A stretch of DNA of 64,000 nucleotides, taken from NCBI RefSeq assembly GCF_965233615.1, contig NZ_OZ247495.1; one strand, 5' to 3'. The stretch is from Pelagibius sp028280305 (GTDB lineage Bacteria; Pseudomonadota; Alphaproteobacteria; Kiloniellales; Kiloniellaceae). Below are positions 50,670-58,973 of the stretch, piece after piece. The position numbers and the translations under genes were made by a program. Numbering within the stretch: position 1 is the stretch's first letter; every line of letters starts with the position of its first letter. The notes beneath the pieces were generated by a model. It saw only the letters and a list, made by a program, of their open reading frames with translations. It ran no database searches and was not told where the DNA came from.

Positions 50670-51614
50670 ATGACGTTCGACTATACCTCCCTCGGGTTTT
50701 ACACCTTCGACTGCCTGGGCCGCCCGGTGAGAGACATTCCGCAGGGCGATGATACTTATTTCATCGACGAGCTGACCATCGCTGTCTCCGGCGCCGCGGG
50801 CAGCGCCGCCATCGTCGCCGCCAAACACGGGCTCTCAGTGCAGGCCGTAGGCGGCGTCGGCGATGACGACATGGGCCAATGGGTGCTGCAGAAGCTTCGA
50901 AGCTTCGACATCGACACCGCCAACATGGCGGTCTGTCCGGGTGTCGCAACCTCCTCCTCCATCGTCGCCACCCGCCCCGACGGAGCCCGCTCGGTTCTGC
51001 ACAAAAAGGGCGCCACCGGAGCCTTCTTCGTCACAGAAAACCAGATCGACCGGGTGCTCGATACCCGTATCCTCCACATTGGCGGCATCGGCCTGATGGA
51101 CCGGATGGATGGCGCCCCCAGCGTTGCCCTCATCCGCCAGGCAAAGGAACGCGGGTGCATCACCACCCTCGACGTTTTTGCCAGTACCCAGGACGATATG
51201 CCTCTGGTGGAGGGGTTGCTTCCCTATGCTGATTACTTCCTGCCGTCCGAAGAGGAAGCGATGGCGCTTTCCGGCCTCACCGACTATGACGATGTCGCCA
51301 GTTACCTCCTGGACAAGGGGGCCGGCTGCGTCGTCCTCACTCTCGGCGCGGGAGGTGCCCTCTACCGGCACAGCGACGGAACGCGCTTTCATCTTCCGGC
51401 TTTCGACATCGACGTCCGATGCACCTGCGGTTGCGGGGATTGCTTTAACGCGGGCTTCGCAACCGGTCTTCACCTAGGATTGGACCCGGAAACCTGTGTG
51501 CGCCTGGGACAGGCGTCTTCGGCACAAAACGCCATGGGCCTCGGCTCTCAGGCCGTCGTCACATCGCTCGCGGCAACGCAAGCCTTCATGGAACAGACGG
51601 CAGTCAGGAACTGA
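50670..51614 (+). CDS. PfkB-family carbohydrate/polyol kinase
   Basis: A 314-residue ribokinase-fold kinase. The N-terminal AVSGAAGSAAIVAAKHG and VGGVGDDDMGQ form the substrate-binding half. The C-terminal motif that is usually DTTGAGDAF reads CTCGCGDCFNAG (251-262), keeping the catalytic D257 but with four cysteines around the anion hole. It is the last gene of the importer operon and should phosphorylate the imported compound. In the context of the divergent DXR-like and aco-like genes, a branched or deoxy polyol is the most economical substrate, but this is inference. Ribokinase or fructokinase roles are not excluded. Confidence 0.85.
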   Translation: MTFDYTSLGFYTFDCLGRPVRDIPQGDDTYFIDELTIAVSGAAGSAAIVAAKHGLSVQAVGGVGDDDMGQWVLQKLRSFDIDTANMAVCPGVATSSSIVATRPDGARSVLHKKGATGAFFVTENQIDRVLDTRILHIGGIGLMDRMDGAPSVALIRQAKERGCITTLDVFASTQDDMPLVEGLLPYADYFLPSEEEAMALSGLTDYDDVASYLLDKGAGCVVLTLGAGGALYRHSDGTRFHLPAFDIDVRCTCGCGDCFNAGFATGLHLGLDPETCVRLGQASSAQNAMGLGSQAVVTSLAATQAFMEQTAVRN

Positions 51615-51677
51615 TTCCAGCACTGGTAGGCGCCGCGCACGAAGACTATATAACTGAGGGGAGATTTGGTTCAGGCA

Positions 51678-52412
51678 ATGCCCGGCAGTCAGCGGAGTCT
51701 CAGTACATCGGCAGCCACGCTGCCCCTCAAAGACGCCTTGCGGATGCTGCGTTTCACGGTGAAACGCGGGCGCAGCCTGCTGGACAAGCCGCTAGCGCCG
51801 GTTCCCTCGCCGATCAGCACGGTCGCAAGGGCGGCGCTGCGGGACTTCGACCAGTTTGCCGACCGCGTCAACGATGTCGCCGCCGGCCTTTCCCATCGTT
51901 TCCTCGATTCAGGCGATCCGGGGCGCCTGCGGGCCGCCACGCTGGAGGACATCGAAAACATCGGTGAGGCGGAGATCGTTTTCGCTCAAGCCGCTTACCG
52001 GGGCCTGACCTGTGCGCTGCGCCACCTCGGCGCCAACGAAGGACTGGTCAGCGAGGTTCGCATCGCCGAAGCCTACAAAACGGTCATTCAGTCCGGCGCT
52101 ACAGAAGGAGATCGCTTCTCCATCGCCGCGGCGCTGATGCAGGAATTGGTGCAGCGCAAGGTCGTTCGCGATCTGCTCTCCGGACCGGACCAGGAAGCCG
52201 CAAGCCTGACCGAGGCCGAGCTTGCCAAGGTATCGATTTTCGCGCTCATCCTCTGGTTCCTGGTCGAACGCGAGGGTGACCAGGACGATGTCGAGGCCCT
52301 GTTGCTGACCTGCTGCGATATCGCCCGGGCGCTGGAATCCGATCTGGCCGAGCGCTGCGGCGATGTCGAGCGCCTGCGCGACCTATTCGCCGCCTATGTA
52401 GACAAGATCTGA
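51678..52412 (+). CDS. Uncharacterised protein, first of a pair
   Basis: A 244-residue protein from ATG 51678 (TTG 51666 is an alternative). I do not recognise its family. It is mostly helical by composition, with a basic N-terminal region (LRFTVKRGRSLLDKP), no signal peptide, and one moderately hydrophobic stretch (VSIFALILWFLV) that could be a buried helix. It has a probable own promoter (TATATAAC near 51647) and a GGGGAG ribosome site. The downstream gene follows after 7 bases, so the two form a unit, perhaps a two-component complex. Confidence 0.65.
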   Translation: MPGSQRSLSTSAATLPLKDALRMLRFTVKRGRSLLDKPLAPVPSPISTVARAALRDFDQFADRVNDVAAGLSHRFLDSGDPGRLRAATLEDIENIGEAEIVFAQAAYRGLTCALRHLGANEGLVSEVRIAEAYKTVIQSGATEGDRFSIAAALMQELVQRKVVRDLLSGPDQEAASLTEAELAKVSIFALILWFLVEREGDQDDVEALLLTCCDIARALESDLAERCGDVERLRDLFAAYVDKI

Positions 52413-52419
52413 GGCGGTC

Positions 52420-53034
52420 ATGGGGTTCCCGGTTCCCGACGCCCTCAGCGAAACCGACCGCCCGATCCGCCGGGCGATGCGGCGGATGCGCTGGTTCAAA
52501 CAGTCCTTTGCCGAGCAGGTCAAAGCCATCTCCGACGCCAGCGGCGTCGAATACAGCATCAACAACGAGAAGCTGGCCCGGGTCTTCGTCGCCTGGCTGC
52601 GCGATTTCGAAGCGCAGAAGCCGACACAGCCGGCCGCACGGCGCGCCTTCACGAACTTTGCCTCCGGGCTGATGCTGCAACAGCTGATCTGCGATGCCCC
52701 GCTGGAGGTGGTGAGCGTTCCCGTCGGCTCCGATGCCTCCAACCCGGCCTACTACTGGCCCGAAGGTTATGTCTATGTCGCTTACTGCCTGAACGTGCGC
52801 GCCGCTGTTCTGGCCCAGGATCTCGACGAAGCGCTGACCCTGACCCCGGATCTGTCGAATATCCGTACCTGGTGGTCCTTCAAGGAGAACGTCACCGAGG
52901 ATCCGGCCCTGGCCATCGCATTCCTTGATCTTTTCTCCGGCGAAAATCCGAACTGGTCCACGCCTTCGCTGTTCTACGAACAGGTAACGCAGTTGCCCAA
53001 ACAGCCGGCGAACGGCAACCAAAGCAAAGACTGA
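52420..53034 (+). CDS. Uncharacterised protein, second of a pair
   Basis: A 204-residue soluble protein without recognised domains, signal peptide or membrane helix. It has a basic helical start (RRAMRRMRWFKQSFAEQVKAI) and an aromatic-rich middle (NPAYYWPEGYVYVAYC). It lies seven bases after the previous unknown gene and is convergent with the inositol operon. Codon use looks like that of its neighbours, so it is probably a native conserved gene and not a recent import. Confidence 0.65.
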   Translation: MGFPVPDALSETDRPIRRAMRRMRWFKQSFAEQVKAISDASGVEYSINNEKLARVFVAWLRDFEAQKPTQPAARRAFTNFASGLMLQQLICDAPLEVVSVPVGSDASNPAYYWPEGYVYVAYCLNVRAAVLAQDLDEALTLTPDLSNIRTWWSFKENVTEDPALAIAFLDLFSGENPNWSTPSLFYEQVTQLPKQPANGNQSKD

Positions 53035-53059
53035 TCACGGCCTGTCCAGCGGAAGAGTC

Positions 53060-53908
53060 TCAGCTCCGCTTCGGCCCCTTCCAACCGAGCAGCGTAATCA
53101 TCCTCTCGGCCTCGGCCTGAACCGCCGGCATGGCCGCCCTCATCAAGTCAAGACGGTCATAGATCTTGGGGTCTTCCGCAAAGGTCCGGCGCAGCCTGTT
53201 ACCGAAGGCCTGCCGCAGCACGGTCCCGATGTTGAACTTGCAAACCCGCGTCGCGGCCAACCTGCGGACATCTTCTTCGTAGAGGCCCGAGGTGCCGTGG
53301 ATGACGAGCGGTAACTTGACCAGATTTTCGATCTCCGACAGGCGGTCGTAAGCAACCGTCGCAGCGGGCGCGCTCAGCCGATGCACGTTGCCGACGGAAA
53401 CGGCCAGGGCGTCCAGACCGCCCTCCTCTGCCAGGCGCCGTGCCTCTGCGGGATCGGTAAGCTCGGACTTGATGTGATCGCGGCCCTCCGCATAGGGAAC
53501 GGAGCCGATCTCCGCTTCCACCGAGGTTCCCGCCGCATGGGCATGCGCCACGACACGCTGCACTGCCGCGATGTTCTCCTCCAGCGGCAACTGGGAGCCA
53601 TCGATCATCACCGACGAAAATCCCAGGTCGACCGCATCCAGCACGTCGTCGATTTCATAGGTGTGGTCGAGATGGGCACAAACCGGCACAGTGGCGTCCT
53701 CGGCAAGCCCCCGGAACAAGGCCGCCACCATCTTCACCGGCATGAACTGACGCAGGTCCAGGTTGGCGGAAAGAATGACCGGGGCGCCGAGCGCCTCCGC
53801 CGCCGCGACTACGGCGCGCGCGTCCTCATAGCCGAAAACGTTGAAGCAGCCGACCGCATAGTCGCTTTCAAGGGCCGGCTGCAGGATTTCCGAGAGGTTG
53901 ACCAGCAT
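53060..53908 (-). CDS. iolJ: Class II ketose-bisphosphate aldolase (IolJ-like)
   Basis: A 282-residue class II aldolase. Zinc and catalytic motifs are HLDH at about 79-82, the EAEIGSV segment, HGTSG with the second zinc histidine, and CKFNIGT in the phosphate site. Being last in the iolD-iolC-iolB operon, it most likely cleaves 6-phospho-5-dehydro-2-deoxygluconate into dihydroxyacetone phosphate and malonate semialdehyde, the IolJ step of inositol breakdown. A general fructose-bisphosphate or tagatose-bisphosphate role is the alternative. Confidence 0.85.
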   Translation of the reverse strand: MLVNLSEILQPALESDYAVGCFNVFGYEDARAVVAAAEALGAPVILSANLDLRQFMPVKMVAALFRGLAEDATVPVCAHLDHTYEIDDVLDAVDLGFSSVMIDGSQLPLEENIAAVQRVVAHAHAAGTSVEAEIGSVPYAEGRDHIKSELTDPAEARRLAEEGGLDALAVSVGNVHRLSAPAATVAYDRLSEIENLVKLPLVIHGTSGLYEEDVRRLAATRVCKFNIGTVLRQAFGNRLRRTFAEDPKIYDRLDLMRAAMPAVQAEAERMITLLGWKGPKRS

Positions 53909-53925
53909 CTATTTGAACCCAGCAT

Positions 53926-54765
53926 CTACTTGAATTTGGCGATCATGTCCTTGATGCCCGGGATCGTCTCGACCTGATAAGCATGCTCCGGCTGGAAGTT
54001 CTGCACCAGCGGGCGCTGCGACAGGCCGCCGAGGATGGTGAAGTAATACATCTCATAGCCCGGCGCCGCGACGGAGGGGTGATAGCCGCCGTCGATGACG
54101 AAGGTCGAGCCGTTCTTCACATGATAGCACTCACCGAACTCCTCGTCCTCGCGCTGATGAAACTGCGCGCCGAAACCCCAATCCGGGTTGAAACGGAAGT
54201 TATAGACCTCGTCATGGCGGGTTTCCCCGGGCAGGTCGTCGGTATCGTGTTTGTGGGAGGGAAAACCCGACCAGCCGCCAGCACCGACGGTGAAAAGCTC
54301 ACTGACCAGCAGACGCCCGACCTTGCCGGCCTGTTTCTGGCCCAGGATATGCTTGATCTTGCGGTGGGTCTTGGTGTCGTCGGAGCCGTACTGTACCGGA
54401 TCGATTTCATCCGGCCTGACGACAAAGGGCTCCAGCACCTCGTCGAACTTGGCCCCGGCCACGAAGACCTCGGTGTCTTCGGAAACACAGGTGAAGGACG
54501 CCAACCTGCCGCTCGGCACATAGACACCGGAAGGATTTCCCTCCCAGAGCGACGGGCGGTCGCCCACGGCCTCGAAGATCTGATTGCCGACCGCCACATC
54601 GATGGTGCCGTGGGCAGGCACGCAACAGGTCTCGTAGCCCTCTTCGGCGTAGCTGAAGGTCTCGCCCTTCTGAAGCTTGACGATGTTCATATAGACCAGC
54701 GGCACCCGCGCATCATTGGCGCCGACAATCGGTTCGTTCTTGTTGTCATAAGGCTGAATGTGCAT
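53926..54765 (-). CDS. iolB: 5-deoxy-glucuronate isomerase IolB
   Basis: A 279-residue bicupin of the KduI/IolB family, converting 5-deoxyglucuronate to 5-dehydro-2-deoxygluconate. Metal-site residues are visible as the SHKHD motif with a downstream glutamate in RHDEVYNFRF and a histidine further on in GGYHPSVAAPGYEMYYF. It begins three bases after the iolC stop and is in the standard place for IolB. Confidence 0.92.
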   Translation of the reverse strand: MHIQPYDNKNEPIVGANDARVPLVYMNIVKLQKGETFSYAEEGYETCCVPAHGTIDVAVGNQIFEAVGDRPSLWEGNPSGVYVPSGRLASFTCVSEDTEVFVAGAKFDEVLEPFVVRPDEIDPVQYGSDDTKTHRKIKHILGQKQAGKVGRLLVSELFTVGAGGWSGFPSHKHDTDDLPGETRHDEVYNFRFNPDWGFGAQFHQREDEEFGECYHVKNGSTFVIDGGYHPSVAAPGYEMYYFTILGGLSQRPLVQNFQPEHAYQVETIPGIKDMIAKFK

Positions 54766-54768
54766 GGC

Positions 54769-55785
54769 TCAAGTCCTCGTCGGGTTTGAGGTCATCTGCT
54801 GCGATGACAGGAAAGTGGTGAGTTCGGCACTGTCCGGCATGGCTGAAGCGCAGCCGCGGCGGGAGACAACCATGGCGGCGGCGGCGGAACCGCAGCGGAC
54901 GGCCTCTTCCAGCGTTTCACGCTTCAAAAGGGCTGCCATCAGCCCGCCCATGAATGCATCGCCGGCGCCATAGGGCTTCAAGGCCGTCACCGGGAAAACA
55001 CCGCTGTCGATCCGCCAGCCGGCACCGAGAACCGTTGCGCCGCTGCCGCCACGTTTCACGATGGCAAGGCGGCCATCGGTCTCCGTCAGACTTGCCGCGG
55101 CCGCCTCGCCGTTGCCATCGGCGGAGAAAACCGAAAACTCCTCGCTGTTGCCGACGATGAGGTCGCACAGCCCGGCGGCCCGGTCGTAGACCGCAGCCGT
55201 TTCTTCCCGGGACGACCAGGCATAGGCGCGATAGTCCAGGTCAAAGACCGTCACGGTCCCCGCAGCCCGCGCCGCCGCCAGAAGAACCATCGTCGCAGCG
55301 CGCGAGGGATCGGCCACCAGGGCAGTGCCGGTAATGATAAGCACGCCGGCCTCGGCCACGGCGGCCACGAGCGCGTCATCCGCTGTTAGCTGCAGATCGG
55401 CGGCGTTGTTCCGGTAGATGGTAACCTCACAGTCCGCCGCCCGGACTTCGGCCAGAGCCAGACTGGTGCGCGGATCGCCGGAAACCGTCTGCAGAAAGCG
55501 GGTATCGACACCGAAGCTCTCCAGCCGGCTGCTTACGAAGCGACCGACCGGATCATCCGACACGGCAGAGAGCAGACCTACCGACACCCCCTGGCGTGCC
55601 AGAGCAACCGCTATGTTGCCGGCTGAACCTCCGAGATCGCTGGTGAAGCCGGCCGCCTCGGCGATTTTGCCGCCGTCTTCCAGCGGATAAAGATCCAGGC
55701 CGGCGCGCCCCAGGGCCAGCGCACCGAAAGGGCGGTCCCGCTTCAGACGGTCTATGGCAAGGGTCTGCGCCAATTCAGACACCAC
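54769..55785 (-). CDS. iolC: 5-dehydro-2-deoxygluconokinase IolC
   Basis: A PfkB-family kinase of 337-338 residues. FTSDLGGSAGNIAVALARQG is the substrate-binding motif and PYGAGDAFMGGLM holds the anion hole and catalytic aspartate. The start is one of two adjacent GTGs (55785 or 55782) overlapping the end of iolD; the open frame continues upstream as shadow. It lacks the C-terminal DUF2090 extension found in many rhizobial IolC proteins, which fits the presence of a separate IolJ-like aldolase gene. Confidence 0.9.
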   Translation of the reverse strand: MVSELAQTLAIDRLKRDRPFGALALGRAGLDLYPLEDGGKIAEAAGFTSDLGGSAGNIAVALARQGVSVGLLSAVSDDPVGRFVSSRLESFGVDTRFLQTVSGDPRTSLALAEVRAADCEVTIYRNNAADLQLTADDALVAAVAEAGVLIITGTALVADPSRAATMVLLAAARAAGTVTVFDLDYRAYAWSSREETAAVYDRAAGLCDLIVGNSEEFSVFSADGNGEAAAASLTETDGRLAIVKRGGSGATVLGAGWRIDSGVFPVTALKPYGAGDAFMGGLMAALLKRETLEEAVRCGSAAAAMVVSRRGCASAMPDSAELTTFLSSQQMTSNPTRT

Positions 55786-57649
55786 GCCGCTGGTGCCGGC
55801 GGCCTTCGTCCCATTTGCGGGCTGCTGCGCGAACCCCTTCACGCTTAGAGACTTCAGGAATACCGACCTCCCACCAGGCATCCCCTTCGGTCCAGACGTA
55901 CCTGTCGACCTTGACGGTGATGACATAGGTGCCGGCCGCCGCCTTCGCGCGTTCCAGGGCCGCGTCCAGTTCGCTGATCGAGGACACCGCCTCGGCCGCC
56001 GCGCCCATCGCCCGGGCATGGCCGGCGAAGTCGACGTTCACGAAGCTGTCGATGCGGCAGTCCTCCAGCAGGTTGTTGAAGGATTCGTTGCCGCTGTTGT
56101 TCTGCAGCTTGTTGATCACGGCAAAACCCTGGTTGTCGCAGATGATCACGATCATTTTGTGCCCGGTCAGAACCGAGGAGTAGATATCGGAATTCATGAT
56201 CAGGTAGGACCCGTCGCCGACCAGCACGTAGGTGTTGCCGGGCTCGCCGGCATCCGCCTTGGCCATGGCTGCGCCCCAGCCGCCGGCCACTTCATAGCCC
56301 ATGCAGGAAAACCCGAACTCGATGTCGACCGAGGCGATGCCCTTGGCTTTCCAGTTGGTGTTGAGTTCCGCCGGCATGCCGCCGGCGGCGGTCAGAACCC
56401 GATCCTCCGGCCCGCTTGTCCGGTTCACCGCACCGATGACCTGAGCGTAAGACGGAAGGCTGTTGGTGGCCCCGGAGGACTCTTCTGCCGTGCGTTCGTC
56501 CAGCGCTGTGTTCCATTGCCCGTAGAGCTTCTGCGCCTTTGCCGCCCAGTTTGCCGGCGCCGTCCAATCACCAAGCCGGGAATCGATCTCGGCAAGCGCC
56601 ACCTTGGCATCGCCGATCACCGCCTGGGCGCGGTGCTTCGCCGCATCGAAGCGGGCGGTGTTTACCGAAACCAGGCGCATCTCGGGGTTCTGAAAGGCCG
56701 ACCAGGAGGCCGTCACGAAGTCCTGCAGCCGGGTGCCGAGCGCCAGCACAAGGTCCGTCTCTCTGGCCAGGGCATTGGCCGACTGCGACCCGGTCGGGCC
56801 GATCGGCCCGGCATTCATCGGATGGTCGTGGGGCAGCAGGGCCCGGCCCGCCAGGGTTTCGACCACCGGAACGCCGTGCCGCTCGGCGAAGGCCGCCAGA
56901 TCTGCGGAAGCGCCGGAATAGTGCAAACCCCCGCCGGCGATGATCAGCGGCCGGTGGGCGGCTGCAATCATCCGGGCCGCGCCGGTCAGATCATCGCTGT
57001 CCGGCCTTGGACGGCGGATACGATGAACCTGGGGCTCGAAGAAGACAGCCGGATAGTCATAGGCCCTGGCCTGGGTATCCTGCGGCAGGCCCAGAAAGGC
57101 AGGACCACAGTCGGCCGGATCGAGTAGGGTTTCGACCATCTGCGGCAAGGACTGCAGCAGTTGTTCCGGTGCCGTAATGCGATCCCAATAGCGGGTCACG
57201 GCGCGGAAGGCGTCGTTAACCGATATCGCGGGATTGTGGAAGTGTTCGACCTGTTGCAGCACCGGGTCCGGCAGGCGGCTGGTGAAGGTGTCCCCGGAGA
57301 GGATCAGCAACGGCAGACGGTTGGCATGGGCCAAGGCCGCCGCCGTCACCATGTTGGTCGCACCCGGCCCCGCCGAAGAGGTGGCGACACAGATCTGCCG
57401 GCGCAGCCGCGCCTTGGCATAGGCCACCCCGGCGAGCGCCATGGACTGTTCGTTCTGCCCGCGCCAGGTCGGCAGGCTGTCGCGCTGCTCGTAAAGGGCC
57501 TCACCCAGGCAGGTGACGTTGCCGTGACCGAAGATGGCAAAGACGGCGGCAAAAAGCGGCCACTCCTCGCCGTCGATGTCGATGCGCTGGGCGACGAGAT
57601 AGCGCACCAGCGCCTGGGCCATCGTCAGGGTCTCATCGCCTCTCGCCAT
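55775..57649 (-). CDS. iolD: Trihydroxycyclohexane-1,2-dione hydrolase IolD
   Basis: A 624-residue thiamine-diphosphate enzyme that hydrolytically opens the inositol ring derivative to 5-deoxyglucuronate. The ThDP/Mg motif is GDGSYLIMNSDIYSS followed by CDNQGFAVINKLQNN; the N-terminal half has the active-site glutamate region FGHGNVTCLGEAL. ATG 57649 follows a GGAGG ribosome site, and the frame further upstream overlaps the control region. It is first in the minus-strand iolD-C-B-J operon, controlled from the region containing a LacI-type operator. Confidence 0.93.
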   Translation of the reverse strand: MARGDETLTMAQALVRYLVAQRIDIDGEEWPLFAAVFAIFGHGNVTCLGEALYEQRDSLPTWRGQNEQSMALAGVAYAKARLRRQICVATSSAGPGATNMVTAAALAHANRLPLLILSGDTFTSRLPDPVLQQVEHFHNPAISVNDAFRAVTRYWDRITAPEQLLQSLPQMVETLLDPADCGPAFLGLPQDTQARAYDYPAVFFEPQVHRIRRPRPDSDDLTGAARMIAAAHRPLIIAGGGLHYSGASADLAAFAERHGVPVVETLAGRALLPHDHPMNAGPIGPTGSQSANALARETDLVLALGTRLQDFVTASWSAFQNPEMRLVSVNTARFDAAKHRAQAVIGDAKVALAEIDSRLGDWTAPANWAAKAQKLYGQWNTALDERTAEESSGATNSLPSYAQVIGAVNRTSGPEDRVLTAAGGMPAELNTNWKAKGIASVDIEFGFSCMGYEVAGGWGAAMAKADAGEPGNTYVLVGDGSYLIMNSDIYSSVLTGHKMIVIICDNQGFAVINKLQNNSGNESFNNLLEDCRIDSFVNVDFAGHARAMGAAAEAVSSISELDAALERAKAAAGTYVITVKVDRYVWTEGDAWWEVGIPEVSKREGVRAAARKWDEGRRHQRRGV

Positions 57650-57740
57650 CGCCGCGGAACCTCCATCGCATGCAACGATTTCCCCCTCCTTTCCCGGAGG
57701 CGGGGTGCCCCTTTCCCGGGGACGGGATGAAGGACCATAC

Positions 57741-57788
57741 TTGACGGGCGATCCTATATATCCGATAGAGGGTTTGCAACCGGTTGCA
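57741..57788. promoter_or_regulatory. LacI-type operator and probable promoter between iolD and the dehydrogenase
   Basis: TGCAACCGGTTGCA (57775-57788) is a perfect 14-base palindrome. It is identical to the one at 62172-62185. TTGACG at 57741-57746 and GATAGA at 57764-57769 are spaced 17 bases apart, placing transcription start inside the operator, as expected for repression. It lies 30 bases upstream of the plus-strand dehydrogenase gene and 126 bases upstream of iolD, so it could serve both. Confidence 0.7.
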
Positions 57789-57818
57789 GTCATAGAACGG
57801 TGCAGGAAGCGAGTTGCC

Positions 57819-58934
57819 ATGAAGAGCATCGGCGTCGGGGTCATAGGAACCGGCTACATGGGAAAGGCGCACAGCGTCGCGCTGAAAGCCGTGGGGACCG
57901 TCTTCAAGACGGGTCTGCGGCCGGTCTGCGAGATGATCTGCGCCACAACGGCGGCGGGAGCAGCCGAGAAAGCCGCCGCCTACGGCTTCGCGCGCGCCAC
58001 CGACGACTGGCGGATCTTGGTCGCCGACCCGGCGGTGGAGGCGGTGGTCATCGCCTCACCCCAACGCACCCACCGCGAAATCGCCCTGGCCGCCATCGCC
58101 GCGGGAAAGCCGGTGTTCTGTGAAAAGCCGCTGGGCGAGACGCTTGAGGACTCGGAAGTCATGACCGCTGCCGCAGAGGCGGCGGGCATCGTCAACATGG
58201 TGGGCTTCAACTACATCCGCACGCCCGCCAGCCAATTGGCGCTGCAGATCATCCAGGCGGGCGAGATCGGCCGCCTGGTCCACATCCGCGCCGAACACAC
58301 CGAGGACTTTCTGGCCGACCCCGAAACACCAGCCAACTGGCGCACCCGCGAAGCTTCTTCCGGTGCGCTGGGCGACCTCTCGCCGCACATCATCAACGCG
58401 GCCCTGCGCCTTGCCGGACCCATCGAATCCCTGGTCGCCGATATCCAGACCGTCCATGCAACGCGGCCCGGGCCAGAGGGACCGGAACCGGTGGCGAATG
58501 ACGACCAGGGTCACTTTCTCTGCCGCTTTGCGAGCGGCGCCATGGGCTCCCTCAGCTTCAGCCGCGTCGCCAGCGGGCGCAAGATGGGCTACGCCTACGA
58601 GATCTACGGCACCAAGGGCGCTCTGCGCTTCGATCAGGAAGATCAGAATGCGCTCTGGCTCTACGAGAACGAGGCAGCGCCGGGGCGCGAAGGCTACCGC
58701 AAGATCCTGACCGGACCGGCGCATCCGGACTATGAGGCCTTTTGCCTCGGTCCCGGCCACGGCACGGGATACAACGACCAAATCATTATCGAGGCACGCG
58801 ACTTTCTGCGGGCTATAGAAACGGGTAAAGCGGTCTGGCCGACTTTTCGCGATGGCTGTGAGGTCAATCGTGTCGTTGCCGCCGCAGCGCTCTCCAACCG
58901 AACTCGCGGCTGGGTGACGGTCAGCCAAGTGTAA
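57819..58934 (+). CDS. Gfo/Idh/MocA-family dehydrogenase (inositol dehydrogenase-like)
   Basis: A 371-residue NAD(P)-dependent oxidoreductase. The Rossmann motif GVIGTGYMGKAH is at 6-17 and EKPLGETLEDSE carries the family catalytic lysine. The C-terminal alpha/beta domain ends in WPTFRDGCEVNRVVAAAALSN. AGGAAG lies just before ATG 57819. It heads the plus-strand group with iolE, so it probably oxidises an inositol or inosose isomer. Which isomer is not clear. Confidence 0.87.
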   Translation: MKSIGVGVIGTGYMGKAHSVALKAVGTVFKTGLRPVCEMICATTAAGAAEKAAAYGFARATDDWRILVADPAVEAVVIASPQRTHREIALAAIAAGKPVFCEKPLGETLEDSEVMTAAAEAAGIVNMVGFNYIRTPASQLALQIIQAGEIGRLVHIRAEHTEDFLADPETPANWRTREASSGALGDLSPHIINAALRLAGPIESLVADIQTVHATRPGPEGPEPVANDDQGHFLCRFASGAMGSLSFSRVASGRKMGYAYEIYGTKGALRFDQEDQNALWLYENEAAPGREGYRKILTGPAHPDYEAFCLGPGHGTGYNDQIIIEARDFLRAIETGKAVWPTFRDGCEVNRVVAAAALSNRTRGWVTVSQV

Positions 58935-58973
58935 GCCTGAACACAACTTTCAGTCATCAACAAGGAACTCACC

